DNA of 13,848 bases from JAQVEM01 sp964616545 (GTDB lineage: Bacteria; Actinomycetota; Humimicrobiia; Humimicrobiales; Humimicrobiaceae). Location: contig CAZTUA010000051.1 in NCBI GenBank assembly GCA_964616545.1, positions 1 through 13,848 on the forward strand. Direction: 5' to 3'. The position numbers were made by a program, and so were the translations under genes. The notes beneath the pieces are model-generated. The model worked only from the letters and a program-made list of their open reading frames with translations. It did not search any database and was not told where the DNA came from. This document shows, in pieces, positions 7,367 through 13,848 of this stretch. Numbering within the stretch: position 1 is the first letter of the stretch; every line of letters begins with the position of its first letter.

Positions 7367-9877
7367 TTATCTACCTTTTATGTAATTGGATACAAATCTT
7401 AAAGTTTGCCTGGGGCCGCTATGGAAAAGATGATGAAATAATCTTCCCGGAAGATAAAAAATACTTCTTCTGCCCTTTGTATAATTCTTATAAGAATTAT
7501 TGTTACCTTCAACTTCCCCTGATCTGCCTGAACTTTCTTTAAACTTATACGAACTTGTTACAGGGTCCCTGCAGAAATCTATAATTGGCCGGCACACTCT
7601 TTCCCAGGTAAAATCCGGGGCAATATTATTTATGTTTTTAATGCACTGCCTGTAAAAAACTTTATCATCTTTCAGTTTAATAATAGCATCAACAAGATCC
7701 TGGACATTTCCGTCTCCTGTAATAATTCCGAGACCTTTCCTGTCAATCTCTGTGCTTAAATAATCTCCCTCGGTTGAAATTATAGGCAGTCCTGCCCACA
7801 GGTAATCCATTATCCTGGTCCTGAACGAAAATCTCGTCTCTATATGATTGGGGTGAGTGATAATACCCGCATCAGCTTCAAGAAGATAATTCTGCCTTTC
7901 GTTATAGTCAACCCAGCCAAAATTAAAAAAGACATTTTTATCATATACCTTTAGTTTTTTTGCCAGTGATATTGTTTCATTTACCATCTGCAGCTCTTTT
8001 ACTTCAGGATTCGGGTGCTTTATTCCCATAAAGAACAATTTAATATCACTCCTGAGTTGCGCAATCTTTGCCATGGCTCTTATTAGAGTCAGGGGGTCAA
8101 ACCAGTTATAGATTCCTCCGCCCCATAGGATTACAAAATCTTTCTTCTTTATATCCCCCTCAACTCCTTTCAGGACATTCCTTGTATGCATCGGCCTGTT
8201 TGATGGGAGACCGAAGGGAACAACACCTATCATTTTATAAAGAGTCGGGTCCTGATTGTATGAATAAGGGTTTATTCTTCCAAGCGCAGCAAGCATCCCC
8301 AGCCAGAAATCCCTCTGTCTTTCGGAAGCGCACAGAAAGAAATCACCATAATAAAATTGTTCATTAAATATTTCATGGATGGATTTATGTATTTTCAGTC
8401 TTTCATCCATGGACTCAGTTTCATATTCCGGCAGGGTAGCCAGGTTATAGGGGTCATAAACATCAACAATGAGGTATTTTCCGGACTCCTTTATGCTCTT
8501 GTATTTCGCAAAAGTCATACCAACACATAAAATTATATCCGTTTTTTCTATTAACTGTTTTAACTGCCAGTCGTCCCTGAACTGAATTATTTCAAAATCC
8601 TCAGTGGGAAGATTGATTTTATTGGTCACCGCCAGAGTCACATTCATATACTGTGAGAGAATTCTTGCAAAGTTTAACACCCTGATTGCCGGACCGGCCA
8701 TTTCATCGGAAACCACTTCGCCTGATACTATTAGCAAATCTCTTTTTATGCTCTTTTCAAATACCTTATAGATGCCCAGTGATTTTAATATGTTTATCTG
8801 GTTTTTCTGATAATCAGGGTCCCCTGATACGGCAAGAAACTGGCCCTTGAAATAGGAGAAAATTGCCTTGTCATCTCTTTTCCTTGCGGCCTGTATTTTT
8901 TTTCTCTTCTTTATCAAAACAGGCAGGTTATCAAGAAAGTCTTTTACTGCCATAAGCGAGCTTAAAGGTTCGTCTGATATGGCCACTTTTTCTTTTTTTA
9001 TTTTTTTTGAAATTAAATCCGAAAGGTCATAATAATTCTTATAATCAAATTTTATATCCGTAAAAACACGGTTAAAAACGCTTGAGAGTGTTGCAGAAAA
9101 TACCCTTGACAGGTTTTCATCATCATAATTCTTAAATACCGAATAAATTGAATTCCGCTCTTTTAAGAATCTTAATTTATCCTCGCTTATAGCCCTGGAT
9201 GTCCCGTGATGGTGGTGATAGACTATAGATTTTGGGGAAAATACGACTTTGTAGCCCAGCACCCATAATCGCCAGCCCAGGTCAACATCCTCATAATATG
9301 CAAAGAAATCCTCATCAAAACCCCCGGCCTCAATAAAGACTTTCCTTTTTATCATCATCGCCCCGCCGTTTACAAAGGGAAGGAACCTGTATTTTCTGTG
9401 GTTATCTTTCTCTACCGGTTTTCCATAATCAATCTGGAAACCCTTACCCTCAAAATTTATCATCCCTCCGACAAAATCAATCTTTTTACCGTCCATGGAG
9501 AGCACCTTTGAACCGGAAGCTATGATTTCCCTGTTTTTGTAGATGGGCCTTAATAGCTCAATCAGCCAGTTTTTATCAACTTTTGTATCGTTATTTAAAA
9601 AAGCTATATACTCACCCCTGGCGATTTTTGCCGCCTGATTATTCGCACAGGCAAAACCCGTATTCCTGTCGTTTTCAATTATCTTTACCTGCGGAAAGTC
9701 ACTCCTTATTATATCCAGGGAACTATCTGTTGATCCGTTATCCACTATAATAATTTCCAGCTTATCCTGGGGGTAATTAAGCTCATTTAAGCTTTCAAGG
9801 CATTCCTTTAAATATTTCTCTCCGTTAAGATTAACAATTGATACTGAAATCTCAGGAAAGGTAAGAATATCTTTCAT
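7367..9877 (-). CDS. Bifunctional glycosyltransferase, N-terminal GT2 (GT-A) fused to C-terminal GT4 (GT-B)
   Basis: An 836-residue cytoplasmic enzyme with two transferase units. GT2 domain, about 10-250: SIVNLNG (13-19), IIIVDNGSTD (42-51), metal-binding NND at 95-97, FVNGGAMMIK (168-177) and YYEDVDLGWR (194-203), the acid/base block of rhamnosyltransferase-like GT2 enzymes. A charged linker, about 250-378, follows. GT4 domain, about 378-770: VSDEMAGPAIRVLNFARIL from 389, WGGGIYNWFDP (585-595), THPNHIETRF (674-683) and DYLWAGLP (691-698). The canonical EX7E pair is not intact: D691 replaces the second glutamate and F683 the first, with E680 nearby. The C-terminal 65 residues are basic and polar. 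The ATG has TAGGAG at 9888-9893, ten bases upstream, and its own good promoter candidate. It probably adds two successive sugars to a lipid- or glycan-bound acceptor; donors cannot be predicted. Confidence 0.88.
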   Translation of the reverse strand: MKDILTFPEISVSIVNLNGEKYLKECLESLNELNYPQDKLEIIIVDNGSTDSSLDIIRSDFPQVKIIENDRNTGFACANNQAAKIARGEYIAFLNNDTKVDKNWLIELLRPIYKNREIIASGSKVLSMDGKKIDFVGGMINFEGKGFQIDYGKPVEKDNHRKYRFLPFVNGGAMMIKRKVFIEAGGFDEDFFAYYEDVDLGWRLWVLGYKVVFSPKSIVYHHHHGTSRAISEDKLRFLKERNSIYSVFKNYDDENLSRVFSATLSSVFNRVFTDIKFDYKNYYDLSDLISKKIKKEKVAISDEPLSSLMAVKDFLDNLPVLIKKRKKIQAARKRDDKAIFSYFKGQFLAVSGDPDYQKNQINILKSLGIYKVFEKSIKRDLLIVSGEVVSDEMAGPAIRVLNFARILSQYMNVTLAVTNKINLPTEDFEIIQFRDDWQLKQLIEKTDIILCVGMTFAKYKSIKESGKYLIVDVYDPYNLATLPEYETESMDERLKIHKSIHEIFNEQFYYGDFFLCASERQRDFWLGMLAALGRINPYSYNQDPTLYKMIGVVPFGLPSNRPMHTRNVLKGVEGDIKKKDFVILWGGGIYNWFDPLTLIRAMAKIAQLRSDIKLFFMGIKHPNPEVKELQMVNETISLAKKLKVYDKNVFFNFGWVDYNERQNYLLEADAGIITHPNHIETRFSFRTRIMDYLWAGLPIISTEGDYLSTEIDRKGLGIITGDGNVQDLVDAIIKLKDDKVFYRQCIKNINNIAPDFTWERVCRPIIDFCRDPVTSSYKFKESSGRSGEVEGNNNSYKNYTKGRRSIFYLPGRLFHHLFHSGPRQTLRFVSNYIKGR

Positions 9878-9930
9878 AAAAATTAATCTCCTAAAATTTA
9901 CCTGTTAAAGTACTGCATAGATTAGGATAA

Positions 9931-9958
9931 ATTATAACAGACAATCTGCTTTACTCAA
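9931..9958 (-). promoter_or_regulatory. Extended -10 promoter candidate upstream of the GT2-GT4 gene
   Basis: On the minus strand a perfect TATAAT lies at 9931-9936, preceded by TGT (9937-9939), giving the extended -10 TGTTATAAT. TTGAGT (4 of 6 to TTGACA) lies at 9953-9958 with a 16-base spacer. The leader to the ATG at 9877 would be about 47 bases. This suggests that genes from 9877 down to 3174 can be expressed independently of the SGNH lipoprotein gene. Confidence 0.55.
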
Positions 9959-10004
9959 ATATATATTGTTTTGCCGCCGCACCATAAGCCCTGTTAAACT
10001 TTCA

Positions 10005-10871
10005 TTAAAAATCATATTCCCTGATGATGCCATATGCATTTTCAGCTATCACTCCAAGGCCTTCCGCATCAGGATGAATGCCGTCACCCTGCAGGTAACC
10101 GGGTTCTTCATCGTCTTTATTAAAAATACTCCACAGATCTATATAATCAATATGGTTGTCTACCGATATTTCTCTTATCTTCTCGTTATATTTTTTATAA
10201 ATTTTCATCTGCTCTTCTGCGCTCATATCATCTTCCGCAGAAGGAAGAATATGAACGTAATTTATTCCCATTAAAATCACTTTAATATCAAATGGTTTCA
10301 TCCTATCCACAATCAGTCTGTAGTATTTGACAAAATTTTCCAGCTTAACATTTGTAACCGGGTATTCCTCTCTATCCCTCCCGTCTACAGAGTTTTCAGC
10401 TTCATCATCATTCCCATTTTTTTTCTGGATTCTGCCATCATTCAATCCAAAATTAATTATAACAAGGTGCGGCTTATAGTCTAAAACATCGCTCTCCATG
10501 CGGTTATATGCATCCACTATGGTGCCCCCGGCAATGCCGCTATTAATAACCTCAACTTCCCCAAAGTCTTCGGTCAATAGCTCTTTCAGCAGCACTGGGT
10601 AAGAAGTTGCGTATTCTATATTCCATCCAAAGGTTACAGAATCACCAAAACAGACTATTCTGGGATAACAATCATCTAACTCTTCAGGATTTAAGTTTCT
10701 TGTTTCTATCCTGAGTCCCTGATAATTATTTGTTTCTAAATTCTGTATCTCTTCTTCTCCGGACAATTTGTTTTTTGTTAACTGTGAACCAGAACATCCG
10801 GCAATGACAGTTACTATGATTAAAATCATAAAGAGAATCAAAAGAGTAGTTTTTTGTTTATTTTTCTCCAT
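10005..10871 (-). CDS. SGNH/GDSL-family hydrolase lipoprotein
   Basis: An exported esterase-like lipoprotein of 288 residues when started at the ATG at 10871. GGAAG at 10880-10884 lies eight bases before this ATG, whereas the longer reading from TTG at 10886 has no ribosome site and its TTG overlaps that GGAAG. The signal peptide ends in VIAGC, with the acylated cysteine at C26. SGNH blocks: GDSVTFGW with nucleophile S78 (block I), INSGIAGG with G115 (II), NFGLND with N144 (III) and GDGIHPD with D263/H266 (V). The full catalytic set is therefore present. A highly charged insert at about 147-170 is unusual. Such enzymes often remove or move acetyl groups on polysaccharides outside the membrane; that target is inferred from the neighbouring glycosyltransferases. 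Lipase or thioesterase activity is possible. It is first in the leftward series, divergent from the GT4-GT2 gene. Confidence 0.85.
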   Translation of the reverse strand: MEKNKQKTTLLILFMILIIVTVIAGCSGSQLTKNKLSGEEEIQNLETNNYQGLRIETRNLNPEELDDCYPRIVCFGDSVTFGWNIEYATSYPVLLKELLTEDFGEVEVINSGIAGGTIVDAYNRMESDVLDYKPHLVIINFGLNDGRIQKKNGNDDEAENSVDGRDREEYPVTNVKLENFVKYYRLIVDRMKPFDIKVILMGINYVHILPSAEDDMSAEEQMKIYKKYNEKIREISVDNHIDYIDLWSIFNKDDEEPGYLQGDGIHPDAEGLGVIAENAYGIIREYDF

Positions 10872-10894
10872 AACTAAAACTTCCAAATAATTAA

Positions 10895-10923
10895 ATTATA
10901 CTGTTATTCACTTATATTATAAA
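10895..10923 (-). promoter_or_regulatory. Candidate promoter for the SGNH lipoprotein gene
   Basis: On the minus strand a perfect TATAAT lies at 10895-10900 and TTTATA (4 of 6) at about 10918-10923, with a 17-base spacer. This gives a short leader of about 17 bases before the ATG at 10871, just enough to include the GGAAG ribosome site. A second TATAAT at 10916-10921 overlaps the -35 position. Confidence 0.35.
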
Positions 10924-10949
10924 GAAGATGGCCAGCAGCTTTTATTCAT

Positions 10950-10966
10950 CCCTGTCTGGAACAGGG
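10950..10966. promoter_or_regulatory. Small hairpin / inverted repeat in the divergent region
   Basis: CCCTGT (10950-10955), loop CTGGA, ACAGGG (10961-10966) form a perfect six-base-pair GC-rich stem in otherwise AT-rich DNA. It lies upstream of both divergent starts and upstream of the predicted rightward promoter, and has no T-tract. It is therefore better read as a possible operator than as a terminator. Confidence 0.35.
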
Positions 10967-10980
10967 GCTTTCCTATATAA

Positions 10981-11010
10981 TTGGCATAATAGTAAAATTT
11001 AAACTATAAT
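10981..11010 (+). promoter_or_regulatory. Candidate sigma-A-type promoter for the GT4-GT2 gene
   Basis: TTGGCA (5 of 6 to TTGACA) at 10981-10986 and a perfect TATAAT at 11005-11010, with an 18-base spacer. The leader to the GTG at 11067 would be about 50 bases. Box quality is good for this window. Confidence 0.5.
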
Positions 11011-11066
11011 TTTAATTTATAAAAAATATTTTTTGATAGTTCAATATAAGAGAAAAAAAACATAGC

Positions 11067-13433
11067 GTGAAAACGGTAAATATAGCATTTATAACAGACA
11101 GGATGATAAAGGGTCACGGCGTTGACCTGGTGGTTGACAGACTTGCCGAAGGCCTGGCAGAAATGGGGTATATCTGCAGAGTATACTGCAATTATTTTGA
11201 CGAAACCTTTACAAATAGGAAGTCCTACAACATTGAGAAACTTCACTACTTTAAACCCCATATCAATCCTTTTATCTATGAAAGCAGAATCAGGAGATTG
11301 GTTCCCTATCTTAACATCAAAGACATTGATCTTTTTATAATACAATCGTTTCCTTTTTACACCCTTATACCTAAATTAAATAAGCCAGTTCTTGTTGTTG
11401 ACCATGGAATACCCACACTTGATGAATTCACCTTTAAAAGAAAGTTAAGATATAAATATATGGAGGCGACCCAGAATCTTTACTACTTTAGAAAAGCCGG
11501 AAAAATTGTAGCTGTGTCACAGTATCTTTTAAATTGCCTCCCGAGAAGCCTTAAAGACAAGGCTACCTTTATCTATAACGGGTGTGACCACTATCAGAAA
11601 AAAGTAATTACAAAAGAAGATATAAATGAATTCAGAAAAAGCCTTGGAGTTAGCCCCGAAGACACGCTGCTGTTGTTTGTGGGAAGGCTTAATCTCACAA
11701 ATCAGCCCTATAAGGGATTGTCCGAACTTATGGATATATACCGGGGGATTTATAAGAAAAATAAAAAAGTCAGGCTCCTGGCGGTGGGGTATGGTTCAAA
11801 AAACGATGAAGAACTGCTCAAAAACCGCGGAATCCTTTCAATAAGCAATGCTCCCGAAGAACTTATGTCACTGATTTTTAAATCATGTGATATCTATACC
11901 ACATGCTCCAGATGGGAAGGGTTTGACCTTCCGGTTGCAGAAGCCCACAGCTTCAGAAGACCTTCAATTTGTTATGATATCGGCGCACATCCAGAGATTT
12001 CTCTGAATGGAGAAACCGGTTTTGTGGTAAAGGATAAAAATGAGTTTGCGGAAAAACTGGAAATCCTTATAAATAATCCGGAAAAAAGAAAAAAAATGGG
12101 CCAGAATGCACGCAAGTTCTCTGATAAATTTAAATGGGAAAACAGCGTAAGACAATATGATGAGCTGATTAAAGAAATGCTGGGCTTAAAAGGTAGTGAC
12201 ATTAAACCAGTCTCCCGCAGTGATATGCACAAACTCCGTCCTTCAAAAAAAGTTTCTGTAATTATAGTTAACTACAATTCAACATATCCAGTCTTAAAAG
12301 AATGCCTTGATTCAATAAAGAACCAGTCCTATAAAGATACAGAGATAATTGTTTTTGATAATAATTCCACCCATAATGTCCTTGGTGAAATTAAAAAAGA
12401 GTTTAGGGGTATAAAGATAATTCAATCCGACCAGAATCTGGGCTTTGGCGAAGGTATAAACCAGGCTCTAAAGCACGTTGATTCTGACCTGGTTCTTATA
12501 TCAAACTTTGACGTGGTTTATAACTATGATGCTATAGAACAGATGGTTGATTCAATCAACGGCCTTGAGAGCACCTATGCTGGCGTGGCCCCAAAAATTA
12601 AGTTTTACTATCAGAGAGATTTTCTTGAGAGTGTCGGTATCTACCTTGACAGTAATCTGTACCTCGGCCACTACGGGCTGGGCCAGCTGGACCTTAGCCA
12701 GTATAATAGAACCGAGGATATCTTTGGTGTATCTTTCGTATCCTGCCTTATAAAACGTGAGGCCTTTTATGAAAACAAAGTCGGGGCCATAGACCCCCAT
12801 TTTTTCCTGTTTTATGAAGATGTGGACTTCTGCTATAGAGCAAACCTTCACGGCTATAAATTCAGGTCCTGTCCTGCTGCAATCTGCTATCACAGGTATG
12901 CATTCAGCTTCAGGGATGATGCAACTGCCTTTGTGACAAAATACTACTACCAGAAGCTAAACCTCCTGAAAACAGCCTATAAAAATTCTGAGTTAGATAA
13001 CCTTAACAGGATCAAGGCAAATGAACTAAACATCCAGAAGCAGAATTTAAAGGATGTTAACCTTAAAAATACTGCAGCAAGAATAATTAAGGACTTCCGC
13101 GGAAGCATAAAATACCTTAAAAAGGACAGAAATTATATGGATTTTTCAAGACAGTTATCAGATGCTGATATAATAAAATACAGCTGGGGTGAAAGCATTT
13201 ACTTTGATATTGCAGGAAATGAGCCCATTTACTCTGTTGAAAATCTTCATCACTCATACCGCAGGCTGTTCTCCCTTCTTGGAAATGAAAAGTACGAAGG
13301 CCACGTTAATTATCTTATGAATCTAAGGGATACTAAATTCAGGATGGAACCGGCCCTTTTTAAAAATATACTTCACAATAAACTGGCATATGAGCCCACT
13401 TCAGTTCATAAATTTATAGATAAGATACAATAA
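11067..13433 (+). CDS. Bifunctional glycosyltransferase, N-terminal GT4 (GT-B) fused to C-terminal GT2 (GT-A)
   Basis: A 788-residue cytoplasmic enzyme with the domains in the opposite order from the 836-residue one. GT4 domain, about 4-372: NIAFITDR with HGVD (5-20), VVDHGIP (110-116), IVAVSQYLL (147-155), YNGCDH (170-175), LFVGRLN (203-209) and an intact EX7E pair, E284 and E292. GT2 domain, about 395-620: VSVIIVNYNS (396-405), IIVFDNNST (427-435), a DxD-like SNFD (479-482) and LFYEDVDFCYR (581-591). The last 165 residues form a tail with no motif I recognise. The start is GTG with only a weak, distant AAGAGA upstream; it is kept because the first Rossmann strand begins at residue 4. It probably transfers two successive sugars during repeat-unit or glycan-chain assembly. 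The next GT4 gene begins 14 bases after its stop, so the two are likely one operon. Confidence 0.88.
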   Translation: MKTVNIAFITDRMIKGHGVDLVVDRLAEGLAEMGYICRVYCNYFDETFTNRKSYNIEKLHYFKPHINPFIYESRIRRLVPYLNIKDIDLFIIQSFPFYTLIPKLNKPVLVVDHGIPTLDEFTFKRKLRYKYMEATQNLYYFRKAGKIVAVSQYLLNCLPRSLKDKATFIYNGCDHYQKKVITKEDINEFRKSLGVSPEDTLLLFVGRLNLTNQPYKGLSELMDIYRGIYKKNKKVRLLAVGYGSKNDEELLKNRGILSISNAPEELMSLIFKSCDIYTTCSRWEGFDLPVAEAHSFRRPSICYDIGAHPEISLNGETGFVVKDKNEFAEKLEILINNPEKRKKMGQNARKFSDKFKWENSVRQYDELIKEMLGLKGSDIKPVSRSDMHKLRPSKKVSVIIVNYNSTYPVLKECLDSIKNQSYKDTEIIVFDNNSTHNVLGEIKKEFRGIKIIQSDQNLGFGEGINQALKHVDSDLVLISNFDVVYNYDAIEQMVDSINGLESTYAGVAPKIKFYYQRDFLESVGIYLDSNLYLGHYGLGQLDLSQYNRTEDIFGVSFVSCLIKREAFYENKVGAIDPHFFLFYEDVDFCYRANLHGYKFRSCPAAICYHRYAFSFRDDATAFVTKYYYQKLNLLKTAYKNSELDNLNRIKANELNIQKQNLKDVNLKNTAARIIKDFRGSIKYLKKDRNYMDFSRQLSDADIIKYSWGESIYFDIAGNEPIYSVENLHHSYRRLFSLLGNEKYEGHVNYLMNLRDTKFRMEPALFKNILHNKLAYEPTSVHKFIDKIQ

Positions 13434-13447
13434 CCATACAACATACA

Positions 13448-13848
13448 ATGGCAGGAAGCGTTTTAAGAATTGGAATAGATATATCAACCCTTCTGAACCA
13501 CGGGCCGGATATCGGTGCCGGCAGATATACTTTAAATCTTGTCCGGAGCCTGATAAAAATAGATAAAAAAAATACTTATATACTTACCGGAAGATGTATT
13601 TCAACCGATCACCTTGATACGGTTAATATCCTTAAAAAAGAATCTGCGGGCAGCAGAGTTGAACTGAAGATTTTTAATACCACACAGAAAAAGATTGATT
13701 TGCAGAACAGGTTCAGGTTCCCTCCGCTTGAGTTTAGCGGTTTCAGAGCCGATATACTGCACTGCCCCGATTATCTTATTCCTCCCACTTTAAACAAAAA
13801 CATAGTCCTTACCATTCATGACCTCGCTTTTATAAGGTTCCCCGAATT
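13448..13848 (+). CDS. GT4-family glycosyltransferase (partial, 3' end off the window)
   Basis: The 133 complete visible codons encode the N-terminal part of a GT-B glycosyltransferase; family members are usually 350-390 residues. Visible signatures are IGIDISTLLNHGPDIGAGRYTLNL starting at about residue 8 (the G-x-GRY loop of the first Rossmann unit), ILHCPDYLIPP at about 102-112 and VLTIHDLAFIRFPE at the window edge. This combination, GxGRYxxxL with HxPxYLxPP and TIHDLxFxxFPE, is typical of mannosyl/rhamnosyl-type GT4 enzymes in O-antigen loci; the sugar cannot be assigned. No Shine-Dalgarno sequence precedes the ATG; AGGAAG lies inside the frame at 13453-13458 with no standard start codon behind it. 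Translation may depend on coupling to the gene ending 14 bases upstream. Confidence 0.85.
   Translation, partial: MAGSVLRIGIDISTLLNHGPDIGAGRYTLNLVRSLIKIDKKNTYILTGRCISTDHLDTVNILKKESAGSRVELKIFNTTQKKIDLQNRFRFPPLEFSGFRADILHCPDYLIPPTLNKNIVLTIHDLAFIRFPE

Noticed and set aside
9200..9215. HHHH run in the GT2-GT4 protein (residues 221-224) as a metal-binding site or tag
   Set aside because: It falls at the end of the GT2 core (IVYHHHHGTS), where these enzymes normally carry a YHxxG/S histidine. It is an expansion of a known conserved position.
9966..10274. Plus-strand open frame of 102 codons opposite the SGNH gene
   Set aside because: It lies opposite a gene with a full set of SGNH catalytic blocks, has no ribosome site and shows no domain. 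It is a shadow frame.
12552..12893. Minus-strand open frame of 113 codons inside the GT4-GT2 gene
   Set aside because: It is antisense to conserved GT2 motifs and has no independent support.
1..13848. Mobile element, CRISPR array, phage or defence system
   Set aside because: I found no transposase, integrase, terminal inverted repeats, regularly spaced repeats, or nuclease/toxin-like genes. Almost all coding space is explained by glycan biosynthesis genes.

Overview
This window is a surface-polysaccharide (capsule, O-antigen or exopolysaccharide type) biosynthesis locus from an AT-rich bacterium. Bacterial signs are Shine-Dalgarno-led genes, TTG and GTG starts, TATAAT-type promoter boxes and two classical lipoproteins with a lipobox. 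The phylum cannot be fixed from the sequence. Heavy use of ATA, AGA and AGG codons and low GC fit an anaerobic or subsurface lineage, but that is a guess. There are no RNA genes, insertion sequences, phage genes or CRISPR arrays.

Layout: (1) 1-546, minus strand, the N-terminal part of a UDP-glucuronate-4-epimerase-like short-chain dehydrogenase/reductase (SDR) that runs off the left edge. (2) 547-847, a 301-base divergent control region. (3) 848-3162, plus strand, a two-gene pair of the WbpO/TviB dehydrogenase and WbpP/TviC epimerase type, predicted to make a UDP-N-acetylhexosaminuronic acid. (4) 3174-10871, minus strand, six co-directional genes. In order of transcription these are an SGNH-hydrolase lipoprotein, a GT2-GT4 fused glycosyltransferase, a flippase-like membrane protein, a GT-C-like membrane glycosyltransferase, an unrecognised lipoprotein with two C-terminal membrane segments, and an RfbD-type dTDP-4-dehydrorhamnose reductase. 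(5) 10872-11066, a second divergent control region. (6) 11067-13848, plus strand, a GT4-GT2 fused glycosyltransferase and the start of another GT4 enzyme that runs off the right edge.

Taken together, three enzymes make or interconvert nucleotide-linked uronic or amino sugars and one completes a 6-deoxysugar. Two double-headed cytoplasmic glycosyltransferases plus a third GT4 enzyme assemble the glycan. Membrane proteins may move or extend lipid-linked sugars outside the membrane, and a secreted SGNH lipoprotein may edit acyl groups on the product. No polymerase (Wzy), Wzx flippase, ABC exporter, chain-length regulator or initiating phosphoglycosyltransferase is visible, so the locus must continue beyond both edges or depend on genes elsewhere.

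The most notable points are the mirror-image fused glycosyltransferases (GT2-GT4 versus GT4-GT2) on opposite strands, the compact flippase / GT-C / unknown-lipoprotein module, and a start-site correction for the SGNH lipoprotein. Nothing here proves a wholly new system; the unknown lipoprotein and its neighbours are the best candidate for something undescribed.
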